Assembly: GCA_016282145.1 (NCBI GenBank)
Contig: JAEEJZ010000011.1
Location: 1 to 33,485, forward strand
DNA from: Bacteroidales bacterium
Lineage (GTDB): Bacteria > Bacteroidota > Bacteroidia > Bacteroidales > UBA932
DNA length: 33,485 bases
Direction: 5' to 3'
Part shown: piece after piece, positions 5,740 to 13,075 of the stretch
Position numbering within the stretch: the stretch's first letter is position 1
Layout: every line of letters begins with the position of its first letter
The notes under the pieces: model-generated
What the model was told of the DNA's origin: nothing
The model's input: only the letters and a program-made list of their open reading frames with translations
Databases searched by the model: none
Made by a program: the position numbers and the translations under genes

Positions 5740-7206
5740 ATGGACAAGACGACCGTATTCCTTACCGGCGCCACCGGAACGATGGGCTTTGCCGGATTGC
5801 AGGAACTCCTGAAATTTCCTGAACGCTACCGCGTCCGCGTGCTGGCGCGCGACTCGGAGAAAAACCGCAAACTGCTGGCGCCTTTCGCGGACTGTATCGA
5901 AATCATCTGGGGCGACCTCTGCCGCTATGAAGATGTCCTGCGCGGCGTAAGCGGCAGCGATATCGTCCTGCATACCGGCGGACTGGTCAGTCCGAAGGCG
6001 GACTACCTGCCCGAAGCCACCCGGAAAATCAACCTCGGGGCGGCCGAAAATATCCGCGATGCGGTGCTCGCGCAAGGGGAAAAGCAGCCCAGGGTGGTGT
6101 ATATCGGTTCCGTCGCGCAGATGGGCGACCGCCGCGAGCCCCTGCACTGGGGCCGGGCCGGAGACCCGGTCTGCGTCTCCCGTTACGACCATTACGGGAT
6201 CACCAAGGTAATGGCCGAGCGTATCCTCACCGACAGCGGCATCCGGAAATGGGTAAGCCTGAGGCAGTCCGGCATCCTGTACCCGGCCATCCTCAGGAAC
6301 TACGATCCCATCATGTTCCACGTCCCCTTGCGCGGCGTGCTGGAATGGGCCACGGTCGAGGACAGCGGGCGCCTGCTGGAGCGGGTCTGCCGCCCGGAGG
6401 TCCCGGAAAAATTCTGGAACCGTTACTATAACATCGGCTCCGGCCCGGAGTACCGGATTTCCAACTATGAGTTCGAATGTCTGCTGATGGAGGCCATCGG
6501 CTGCCCTCCCCCGGAAAAGATTTTCGAGACGAAGTGGTTCGCGACGCGCAATTTCCACGGTATGTGGTATCTGGACGGGGACGTGCTCGAAGACTTCCTC
6601 CACTTCCGTGCGAACATTCCCGTCAGGACCTATTTCGAGACGATGAGCCGCAGCCGCTCCGTTCCCGCCGGCATCCGCATCGCCAAGGCGACGAAGGCCG
6701 CACGGCTTTTCCCCCACCTGATCAAGGCGGCGATGGCGGCGATGGCCCACAAGAAGGGCCTGGGCACGCAGAGTTGGATCAAGGAAGGGGATATGGAACG
6801 GATAGAGACCTGTTACGGTTCCCTGGAAGCCTACCGTGCCATTCCGGACTGGAAGCACAGCGACCTTTCGCATCCTTCGGAGGAGGCGGTCCTGCTGGAT
6901 CACGGCTATGACGAGACCAAGCCGATGGAGGACTTTACGCTGGAGGATATGCGCCAGGCGGCCGCACTGCGCGGCGGACAGTGCCTTTCCGAAACCATGG
7001 TACAGGGAGACTGGGATACCCCGCTCGAATGGAAATGCGCCCGGGGGCACGTTTTCAAGGCATCGCCCCGGCTGGTCCTGCTGGGCGGGCACTGGTGTCC
7101 GGACTGTTTCCCCTGGCCTTACGGAGAGCATCCCCGACCCTGGAACTGGGACGACGAGGCCCGCGTCAATCCTTTCTTCGCCCAAATCTGGACCCCGCTG
7201 CACTGA
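5740..7206 (+). CDS. NAD(P)-dependent epimerase/dehydratase (extended SDR) with C-terminal zinc ribbon
   Basis: Residues 1 to about 310 form an extended short-chain dehydrogenase/reductase. The Rossmann motif TGATGTMG is at 9-16 and the catalytic YDHYGITK has Tyr152 and Lys156; SVAQMG precedes it. The substrate is probably a nucleotide sugar or similar, but it cannot be read from the sequence. The C-terminal portion (about 395-488) is not part of the usual fold. It has the pattern AALRGGQCLS, then WKCARGHVF (Cys433, His437), then GGHWCPDC (Cys453, Cys456), matching the GH/CPxC zinc-ribbon repeat often found in DNA-associated bacterial proteins. The gene is 3 nt after the CHR pair and converges with the EamA gene (9 nt apart). 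The catalytic domain is certain; the role of the ribbon is unknown. Confidence 0.85.
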   Translation: MDKTTVFLTGATGTMGFAGLQELLKFPERYRVRVLARDSEKNRKLLAPFADCIEIIWGDLCRYEDVLRGVSGSDIVLHTGGLVSPKADYLPEATRKINLGAAENIRDAVLAQGEKQPRVVYIGSVAQMGDRREPLHWGRAGDPVCVSRYDHYGITKVMAERILTDSGIRKWVSLRQSGILYPAILRNYDPIMFHVPLRGVLEWATVEDSGRLLERVCRPEVPEKFWNRYYNIGSGPEYRISNYEFECLLMEAIGCPPPEKIFETKWFATRNFHGMWYLDGDVLEDFLHFRANIPVRTYFETMSRSRSVPAGIRIAKATKAARLFPHLIKAAMAAMAHKKGLGTQSWIKEGDMERIETCYGSLEAYRAIPDWKHSDLSHPSEEAVLLDHGYDETKPMEDFTLEDMRQAAALRGGQCLSETMVQGDWDTPLEWKCARGHVFKASPRLVLLGGHWCPDCFPWPYGEHPRPWNWDDEARVNPFFAQIWTPLH

Positions 7207-7215
7207 GAAGTCGCC

Positions 7216-8109
7216 TTATTCCTTCATAACCAGGTACATTCCGCCCAGGATGAGCAGGGTGCCTGCAGCGGTAACCCAGGTGAACTGCTCTCCCAATACG
7301 GGCACGGCGACGATGGCCGTGGCTATGGGATTGAGGAAAAGGTAGAGGTTCATCGATACCGGTCCCAGCCTTGATTGGGCGAGATTCCACCCCACATAGC
7401 CGAGAAAAGATGCCACGATTCCCAGGAAAATCAGGTTGGCCAGCACAGGGGCCTGGCAAAGTATCGCCCAGGTAGTGCCCCAGGGTTTGAAGGCAAAGAA
7501 CGGCAACATAGTCAGGATGCCGTAGAAAAACAGTTTGCGGGTAATGAAGACGACCGGATACCGGCCTTCTACCCATCTCAAGATGATACTGTACAGTACC
7601 CAGGTAAGGGCGGCACCGAGGGTGAGCAGGTCGCCCAGCGGATGCAGATGGAGTTCCATCCGGCCGTTCAGCACCACGATGACCACGCCGGAAAGCGCAA
7701 CCAGCGAGAAAAGGACGGTCCGCGGCCTGACGCTTCCGTCCTTCAGGAAAAGCGCGGAGGCCAGCATCGTCCATAGCGGCGTCGTGGCGATGAGGATGGA
7801 AACATTTGACGCCTGGGTATAGACCAGCGCATAATTCTCGAGCAGAAAGTAAAGGCTCCCGCCGCTGACGCCGAGCAGCACCAGAAGCAGTTCATCCTTC
7901 AGGCTGGAGGCAAAAAGGCGCCGTTCCCCTTCGCCGGAGAGCGAGAAGGGCAGCATACAAAGATAAGCCAGGAAGAAGCGCAGGGTCATAATTTCGGCGG
8001 GCTGCATCCCGGCATTGATCAACACCTTGGAAGACACGAAGGTAACGCCCCAAACGATACCGACCGCCGTTGCCATCAGGTGATACCAGATATTTCCTGC
8101 CTTTGCCAT
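7216..8109 (-). CDS. EamA/DMT-family permease (RhaT/YdcZ-like)
   Basis: The 297-residue protein is an inner-membrane drug/metabolite transporter with two EamA repeats and about ten helices. Repeat 1 has GIVWGVTFVSSKVLINAGMQP near the start and ends near residue 140. Repeat 2 has GAALTWVLYSIILRWVEGRYP, ending FLNPIATAIVAVPVLGEQFTW, a hallmark of the family. The substrate is unknown. The start is set at ATG 8107-8109 (MAKAGNIWYH) because longer versions run through the tRNA-Leu gene. This start lies only 4 nt after the T-tract of the tRNA terminator, so expression may depend on readthrough from the tRNA promoter. The gene converges with the epimerase gene. Confidence 0.88.
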   Translation of the reverse strand: MAKAGNIWYHLMATAVGIVWGVTFVSSKVLINAGMQPAEIMTLRFFLAYLCMLPFSLSGEGERRLFASSLKDELLLVLLGVSGGSLYFLLENYALVYTQASNVSILIATTPLWTMLASALFLKDGSVRPRTVLFSLVALSGVVIVVLNGRMELHLHPLGDLLTLGAALTWVLYSIILRWVEGRYPVVFITRKLFFYGILTMLPFFAFKPWGTTWAILCQAPVLANLIFLGIVASFLGYVGWNLAQSRLGPVSMNLYLFLNPIATAIVAVPVLGEQFTWVTAAGTLLILGGMYLVMKE

Positions 8110-8113
8110 TGCA

Positions 8114-8142
8114 CAAAAAAAAGACCGTCTCATCTGAGACGG
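8114..8142 (-). terminator. Intrinsic terminator after tRNA-Leu(GAG)
   Basis: On the minus strand the stem CCGTCTC/GAGACGG (8136-8142 with 8125-8131) closes a 4-nt loop and is followed by an eight- to nine-T run (8114-8122). It ends the tRNA transcript, but it also lies directly before the EamA start codon. Confidence 0.85.
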
Positions 8143-8147
8143 CCCCT

Positions 8148-8233
8148 TGGTGCGGTAGGTGAGACTCGAACTCACACAGGCCAATGCCCACTACCCCCTC
8201 AAAGTAGCGTGTCTACCATTTCACCACTACCGC
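8148..8233 (-). tRNA. tRNA-Leu(GAG)
   Basis: The minus strand gives a full class II tRNA. The acceptor is GCGGTAG/CTACCGC, with a D-arm around GGTGAAATGGTAGACAC and an anticodon stem CTACT/GGTAG with loop TTGAGGG (anticodon GAG). A long variable arm and the T-arm GTGAG-TTCGAGT-CTCAC follow. The CCA end is encoded at 8148-8150. A Bacteroidota promoter lies just upstream and a terminator just downstream. Confidence 0.95.
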
Positions 8234-8244
8234 ATTCGGGACTG

Positions 8245-8275
8245 CAAATGTACAACACTTTTGTGAAAAAGCAAA
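8245..8275 (-). promoter_or_regulatory. Promoter of tRNA-Leu(GAG)
   Basis: On the minus strand TTTG (8272-8275), 19 nt and TACATTTG (8245-8252) match the Bacteroidota consensus exactly. The -7 box ends 11 nt before the mature tRNA 5' end at 8233. Confidence 0.75.
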
Positions 8276-8279
8276 AAAT

Positions 8280-8310
8280 TTTGTTCGTCAGCAGAAAATC
8301 ACTACCTTTG
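8280..8310 (+). promoter_or_regulatory. Promoter of rpsP-rimM
   Basis: TTTG (8280-8283), a 19-nt spacer and TACCTTTG (8303-8310) match the Bacteroidota consensus. A leader of about 50 nt follows to ATG 8366. It contains an inverted repeat around CCGCCCTCGGGTAGGGCG, which could form a small leader hairpin. Confidence 0.75.
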
Positions 8311-8365
8311 CGGTCCGCCCTCGGGTAGGGCGTACACCGTTTAACTTAAACCTAACAGATTCACA

Positions 8366-8932
8366 ATGGCTGTTAAAATTCGTTTACAGCGCCACGGTAA
8401 GAAGAATTTCGCATTCTTCCACATTGTAGTGGCAGACGCACGCTCCAAGCGTGACGGTCGTTTCATCGAGCTGCTCGGCTCTTACAATCCCAACACCAAC
8501 CCCGCCAGCATCGTTCTCAACAGCGAGCGCGCCTTGGCCTGGTTGAAAGTCGGTGCCCAGCCTACGCTGACCGCCCGCCGTATCCTCTCCTACGAAGGAG
8601 TCCTTCTCCGTCACCATCTGGATGGCGGTGTCGCAAAGGGCGCCCTCACCCAGGAGGCGGCTGACGCGAAGTGGAATGCCTGGAAGGCCGAAAGGGATGC
8701 CAAGGTCGAAGCCAAGAAGACCGGCATCAAGAATGCCGCCATCGAGGCCCGCAAGGCTGCCAAGGCAGAAGAGGCCAAGGTCAACGAGGCCCGTGCCGAG
8801 GCAATTGCCCGCAAAGCTGCTGAACTCGCCGCCGCCCAGGCCGCTGAGCAGGCTGCAGAGCAGGCCGCCGAGGAAGCTCCCGCTGAGGAAGCGGCTGTTG
8901 AGGAGGCCCCTGAGGCTCCCGCCGAAGCTTAA
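8366..8932 (+). CDS. rpsP: 30S ribosomal protein S16 with long Ala/Glu tail
   Basis: The first 80 or so residues are S16: [20 protein letters not shown], then [20 protein letters not shown] and NPNTNP, the conserved core of the protein that binds 16S rRNA in the lower body of the small subunit. The product is 188 residues against about 80-90 in most bacteria. The extra C-terminal 100 residues are a Lys/Ala helix followed by an Ala/Glu-rich low-complexity tail, as is usual for S16 of the Bacteroidota. It has its own promoter at 8280-8310. Its stop codon overlaps the rimM start by one base, so translation is probably coupled. The assignment is certain. Confidence 0.97.
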   Translation: MAVKIRLQRHGKKNFAFFHIVVADARSKRDGRFIELLGSYNPNTNPASIVLNSERALAWLKVGAQPTLTARRILSYEGVLLRHHLDGGVAKGALTQEAADAKWNAWKAERDAKVEAKKTGIKNAAIEARKAAKAEEAKVNEARAEAIARKAAELAAAQAAEQAAEQAAEEAPAEEAAVEEAPEAPAEA

Positions 8933-9408
8933 TGCTTCGCATTGCCAAAATCCTCAAGGCCTACGGCAAAGAAGGGGATGTCCTCACCGGAGGATCCTCC
9001 ACCTTCGACTTGCAGGAAATGAGCGCAACGGAACCGGTGTTCATCGAATTCGATGGACTGCCGGTTCCCTTTTTTATCGAACACTGTACACCCAAGGGGA
9101 ACAGCCGCGCCGTCTGGCACCTGACCGGCTGCCATAACCTCGAAGATGCCGAAGAGCTGGTCGGAAGGACCGTTTTCATCGCCGATGAGGCGGGAGAACT
9201 TCCGGAAGAAGATTTCAGCGGCTGGACGCTCTTCGACCGGGGCCGCAGGGTGGGCGTCATCGACGCGATGGAACCCATCCCCGGGAATCCCTGCCTCCGC
9301 ATCGGCGAAACGCTCATCCCCCTTCACGAAGACCTGGTCCTGGACATCGACCCCGATGCCCGTACCCTTGACCTCGCCGTTCCGGAAGGACTGTTGGACG
9401 TAAAATAA
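8932..9408 (+). CDS. rimM: 16S rRNA processing protein RimM
   Basis: RimM binds S19 and assists maturation of the 30S head. The 158-residue product has the two-domain layout. An N-terminal RimM barrel begins [20 protein letters not shown] and has FIEFDGLPVPFFIE and LEDAEELVGRTVF. A C-terminal PRC-type barrel (about 85-158) has GWTLFDRGRRVGVIDAME and ends with LIPLHEDLVLDIDPDARTLD. It follows rpsP with a one-base overlap, the usual pairing. The RNA around its stop codon forms the left arm of the structured repeat at 9400-9482, which probably terminates this operon. The assignment is certain from context and motifs. Confidence 0.95.
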   Translation: MLRIAKILKAYGKEGDVLTGGSSTFDLQEMSATEPVFIEFDGLPVPFFIEHCTPKGNSRAVWHLTGCHNLEDAEELVGRTVFIADEAGELPEEDFSGWTLFDRGRRVGVIDAMEPIPGNPCLRIGETLIPLHEDLVLDIDPDARTLDLAVPEGLLDVK

Positions 9409-9482
9409 CCTGCGGCGTTAGGGCACATTTACCCGGATAGGGTTGCGCAGCAACAAGTGCCCGTTGCCGCAGGTTATTTTAC
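9400..9482. repeat. Structured dispersed repeat, copy 1: 49-nt core inside a bidirectional terminator-like inverted repeat
   Basis: Perfect 17-bp arms GTAAAATAACCTGCGGC (9400-9416) and its complement (9466-9482) enclose a 49-nt core (9417-9465). The arms have a GC-rich inner part and A/T-rich outer ends, as in a two-way intrinsic terminator, and they lie between convergent genes. The core can fold into GGGCAC/GTGCCC (9421-9426 with 9457-9462) enclosing ACCC-GGATA-GGGT and TTGC-GCA-GCAA (9443-9453). A second copy lies at 22849-22931, with unrelated arms but 44 of 49 identical core bases. The left arm contains the rimM stop codon. Confidence 0.85.
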
Positions 9483-9483
9483 A

Positions 9484-10695
9484 TCAATTCCGAGTAAATC
9501 TGGAAAAAATATCGTCAAAGGTCTCGGCCCGCATCAGCGTGCGGACGCCTCCGTCCGGAAGAAGTGCGTACATCGCGCACTGGGGAATCATAAACTGGGG
9601 CTTGTAGACCAGCGAATAACCTCCCACGTTCGGGAATTCCACGATATCCCCCACCGCCATCGGACCGATATAGGCAGGACACATCACATCCTGCTCCAGA
9701 CAGGTATAACCCATGATGTCGAGACGGTCATAATACGTCTCTTCCGCACCGCAGGGATAGCGTTTCACCGGGACGCGCGCCATCGTACACATTTCTCCCA
9801 TATTCTGGGAACTGCCGTCGGTAGTCGCCAGCACCCGGTCCTGAACGGCCTTGATGCTGTCCACCCGGGCAAAGAGGGAAACGAAACGCGTTATCAGCGC
9901 CCTTCCGGGTTCCGTGAAGATGCGGGGACGGGGGCCTGAACCGCCATATCGGGCCGCGAACGGAGCGAAAAGCGCTTCGGCGAAATCGTGCCAGGAGGGT
10001 TTGAAGGAAGCCCACTCCTCCGCCGTTTGGTCATATCGCCCGGACACCATGCCGCTCCCGAGGCTGAAATACTCGGGAACTCCGTCGATGTAACGGTCCG
10101 CCGCGGCAATCATCACCTCGGAGCGCCGATACCAGGATTCGGGATCGCGGGGCGCCTTGATATGGCAATGCAGGCCGCTGACGGTCAGATTCGGGCAGGC
10201 TTCGATGGCGCAGAGGGCGTCGCGCATTTCCCGACTGTCCACCTCCATCCCGAAACGGGAGACGAAACCCGCACCGATATCCAGATTGATGCGCAGTCCC
10301 AGGCGGAAAGACTGTTCCGGCCGGGAGGCGGCCAGGGCACAAAGACGGCGCACCTCGTCGGCACTGTCGGCATTGAGCATACCGCCGCCCAGCAGCAGTT
10401 CCCGGGAAAGCGGCCCCTTGAAGGGTCCGTTATAAATGATTTCCCGGTCCGGGAAACCCAGTTTCCTTGCCAGGGAATATTCCATATCGGAGACTACCTC
10501 TGCCAAAGCACCGCCTTCCCGTGCCAGCGCGCAGATGTAAGGCGTGTAATTGGTCTTGAAGGAATAGGCGGGAGTATACTCCGGCCAGAAGGCCCGAAAC
10601 TCTGCCAGCAGGCGGGCAAGATTGTCCTTGAAGGCAGCCTCATCAAACAGATAGAAAGGCGTTGGGTAAAGGCGGAGCAATTCAGTCTTGTTCAT
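9484..10695 (-). CDS. PLP-dependent decarboxylase, DAP/ornithine decarboxylase family (LysA-like)
   Basis: The 403-residue enzyme has the alanine-racemase-like barrel and beta domain of fold-type III decarboxylases. TPFYLFDE opens the barrel; Lys47 in YSFKTNYTP is the expected PLP Schiff-base lysine. LHCHIK (about residue 180) and EPGRAL (about 270) are the usual barrel motifs. Near the C-terminus GYTCLEQDVM supplies the conserved Cys and Asp of the active site contributed by the partner subunit. It should decarboxylate an amino acid such as diaminopimelate, ornithine or a related molecule. The substrate is not decidable, and its setting in a glycan locus points away from housekeeping lysine synthesis. 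Its ATG overlaps the upstream flippase/ATP-grasp gene by 14 bp, so they are cotranscribed. Confidence 0.82.
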   Translation of the reverse strand: MNKTELLRLYPTPFYLFDEAAFKDNLARLLAEFRAFWPEYTPAYSFKTNYTPYICALAREGGALAEVVSDMEYSLARKLGFPDREIIYNGPFKGPLSRELLLGGGMLNADSADEVRRLCALAASRPEQSFRLGLRINLDIGAGFVSRFGMEVDSREMRDALCAIEACPNLTVSGLHCHIKAPRDPESWYRRSEVMIAAADRYIDGVPEYFSLGSGMVSGRYDQTAEEWASFKPSWHDFAEALFAPFAARYGGSGPRPRIFTEPGRALITRFVSLFARVDSIKAVQDRVLATTDGSSQNMGEMCTMARVPVKRYPCGAEETYYDRLDIMGYTCLEQDVMCPAYIGPMAVGDIVEFPNVGGYSLVYKPQFMIPQCAMYALLPDGGVRTLMRAETFDDIFSRFTRN

Positions 10696-13075
10696 AGGGC
10701 AATTTGCAGTAATCGCCCAGTTCGCGCAGGAACTGGGGCGTATAATATTCCATCCTTCCTCCCATGGAGGAGAAGGTCATCTCTCCGAAATAGAGTTTTC
10801 CCCCGGCCTCATAAAAGTCCACACGCACCTCGGGGAAGCCTTTGGAAAGCCGCGAAGCCGCCTCCAGCATCTCTGCCAGGTGCCGGGGCGCGGGACGGTC
10901 TCCCGCATCGTGCCAATGGCTGACCAGCCGCACCTTTTCATCGTGGGGCATCCAGCCGGTATCATACAGCCTGACGGCTACGCCTTCCTCCGTACGGTCA
11001 TAGCAGGCCCAGATATACTTCGGCACGCCGTCGAAGCACCAGACCTTGTAGTCCGGGATGCTTTTCGCCCCGGGATCCGGCTCCAGCAGAGGTTCGGCCA
11101 GGATGCGCGGAGGAATCTCGTTGTAAAAGCGCTCTCCGCCGATATATCCGAACTTCTTCTTAAGGGCCCGGTCAAGGGAAGCGCGGACAGCCGCTTCGTC
11201 CACCCCTTTCGCCTTGTCTACCACGACCGTCGAACCGGAATCGTGATTACATTTGAGTACGAACTTCTCAGGAAGGGCGGCAAAGTCGATCTCGGAGGCG
11301 CGCTTCCAGCTGCCGAGCAGCGGAACCGACAAGTCCTGGAGACCGCACTGCGCAAGGTATTCCCGGACGGCGATCTTATCGGCATAACGCCCCCAGCCCC
11401 GGGACGCCTTGTGGGAGATCAGCCAAAGTATCTTTTCGTTGATGTCCTTCGGATGCTCAAGGTCGGCTTTCCAACCGTCTCTGGCAAGGTCCCGGGCAAG
11501 TTGGCGGGCCGGAGCGAAACGCATCCGCAGTTTCCGGAGGGTATGAAAGCGCTTTCTGGCCAAGGTCTCCTGTATATGCCGGCGCTCCTTCTTTTCCAGC
11601 CCGAAATAAAAGCAGAGCAGGGTAACGGTGATAAACGCGATGCCGGTCCCGGCGAGATGGGCCGCCGTCCCGGACAGCGGCAGGCTCCGGTAGCCCAGCA
11701 TAAAGAGACACATCAGGGCGGTGACGACCGCCGGACGAAGATAGGCGCTGCGCATAAACTCCCTGACGGGATAGTGGAGGATGGTCCGGCAAAGGATCAG
11801 CGTCAGCACGCGGGAAAGGGCATCGGCGACAATGAAGACCAGCAGCAGCGTATGGGCGGGAACGTCAGCTGTCCGGTAAATGACGAAGGACAGGAGAAGC
11901 GCCGCGAAATACAAGAGGGCATACTGGATCTTGAACCACTTGATTTTCCCGGAGGCATTGATCATCTGGTAAAGCCCCGCCGTAGTAGAGCTGATCAGAC
12001 CGAGTATCAGGGTACAGCGGGTAAAGGCTGCAGCCCCTTCCGGCATACCCTTCCCCAGCCACAGGCCCAGCAGGAAATCCAGGTCGGGTATGACCGTAAA
12101 GAATACCATCAGGTTGACCAGCAGGCTCATGCGGCTTACCGTCCGGGTAAGGTACCGGGCCCGGACCGCATTGTTCCTACTGTGGTTCTGGATAATCTGC
12201 GGCGCGGCCGCTGTAGCGATATTGCCCGTAAAGCGTTCTACGTAAGTGGCTACCAGATTGGCAACCCCGTTGGCGGCATTGACCGCCGTCCCGAAGAAAT
12301 AATTCAGGAGGATATGGCCGCCCTGCCACTTGACGACGTTCGCTCCCGCGGAGAGCAGGTTATAATTATTGAAGGAAAGCGGCTCCCGGTAGGCACTCCA
12401 GCCGTGGACGAACTTCCAGCGCACGATGCTTCTCCAGCGGTGATAGCAGTATCCGTGGTAAAAGGCGAAGGCCAGGACGCTGCCTATCCCCATAAACAAG
12501 GCATACAGGCGGAGAAGGTTGCCGGAGCAGAATATAAGCACCAGCACCAACGCCAGTTTCACCAGCGTAAAGAAGATATCCGCCAGCGCCTGGTCCCGGA
12601 AGCGTTCGAAGGCCGCAAGCATGCTTTGGAAGGGAATATTGGCGATCCCCAGGCAGGCGGCGACCACGCTAACCTGGAAGACGAACATCGCGTCCGCCTC
12701 CTTTCCCGGCGCCACATTCAGCCAGTTCTGGATATACACGATGCCTATGACCTCCGTCAGCAGGAAGAGCAGGGCCGCGGAGGCGATGTGGATGACGTGG
12801 CAGACATTGAAGACGCGCTGGGGATCTCCCCCGGCCTTGCCCAGCTCCACATTGATGAAGCGCTGCGTCGTCGCGGCCAGCGACACCGTAATGAAACTGA
12901 ACAGGCCGACGGTGCTGCCTACCACATTGTAGATTCCGTAATCGTCCACGCCGAGGGCCTGCAGCACCAGACGGGAGGTCAGCAACCCCACCAGGATGGT
13001 GACGATGATGCGGATGTAGATGAAGACGGTATTCTTCGCGATCCGGATATTGGCAGATTTCTCAGCGTTCGGCAT
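10682..13075 (-). CDS. Fusion of a Wzx-type polysaccharide flippase with a TupA-like ATP-grasp ligase
   Basis: Residues 1 to about 490 are a polytopic MATE/PST-type flippase. It starts with a basic N-terminus and IRIIVTILVGLLTSRLVLQALG, then VDDYGIYNVVGSTVGLFSFI, the familiar first helices of O-antigen/lipid-linked sugar exporters, and has about 12-14 helices. Residues about 500-797 are soluble and match TupA-like ATP-grasp enzymes. The helical start has DINEKILWLI, then YADKIAVREYL and FVLKCNHDSGS, with the ATP-binding lysine region, then IPDYKVWCFDG and VRVDFYEAGGKLYFGEMTF. TupA-type enzymes join amino acids or peptides to polymers. The gene overlaps its neighbours by 14 bp at each end, in a three-gene operon with a glycosyltransferase and a decarboxylase. 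Both domains are clear; the coupling of export and ligation is inference. Confidence 0.85.
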   Translation of the reverse strand: MPNAEKSANIRIAKNTVFIYIRIIVTILVGLLTSRLVLQALGVDDYGIYNVVGSTVGLFSFITVSLAATTQRFINVELGKAGGDPQRVFNVCHVIHIASAALLFLLTEVIGIVYIQNWLNVAPGKEADAMFVFQVSVVAACLGIANIPFQSMLAAFERFRDQALADIFFTLVKLALVLVLIFCSGNLLRLYALFMGIGSVLAFAFYHGYCYHRWRSIVRWKFVHGWSAYREPLSFNNYNLLSAGANVVKWQGGHILLNYFFGTAVNAANGVANLVATYVERFTGNIATAAAPQIIQNHSRNNAVRARYLTRTVSRMSLLVNLMVFFTVIPDLDFLLGLWLGKGMPEGAAAFTRCTLILGLISSTTAGLYQMINASGKIKWFKIQYALLYFAALLLSFVIYRTADVPAHTLLLVFIVADALSRVLTLILCRTILHYPVREFMRSAYLRPAVVTALMCLFMLGYRSLPLSGTAAHLAGTGIAFITVTLLCFYFGLEKKERRHIQETLARKRFHTLRKLRMRFAPARQLARDLARDGWKADLEHPKDINEKILWLISHKASRGWGRYADKIAVREYLAQCGLQDLSVPLLGSWKRASEIDFAALPEKFVLKCNHDSGSTVVVDKAKGVDEAAVRASLDRALKKKFGYIGGERFYNEIPPRILAEPLLEPDPGAKSIPDYKVWCFDGVPKYIWACYDRTEEGVAVRLYDTGWMPHDEKVRLVSHWHDAGDRPAPRHLAEMLEAASRLSKGFPEVRVDFYEAGGKLYFGEMTFSSMGGRMEYYTPQFLRELGDYCKLPYEQD

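Noticed and set aside
5146..7203. A 685-codon minus-strand reading frame opposite the CHR and epimerase genes
   Set aside because: It is an antisense shadow of GC-rich genes; the plus-strand products carry full family motifs, while this one has none.
8110..8184. N-terminal extension of the EamA permease to 8184
   Set aside because: It would be translated from the terminator and the tRNA-Leu gene and is not typical of the family.
9417..9465. Resemblance of the structured core to an integron attC site (begins GTTAGGG)
   Set aside because: The expected RYYYAAC inverse core and GTTRRRY core at opposite ends are not present in the right orientation, and no integrase or cassette array is nearby.
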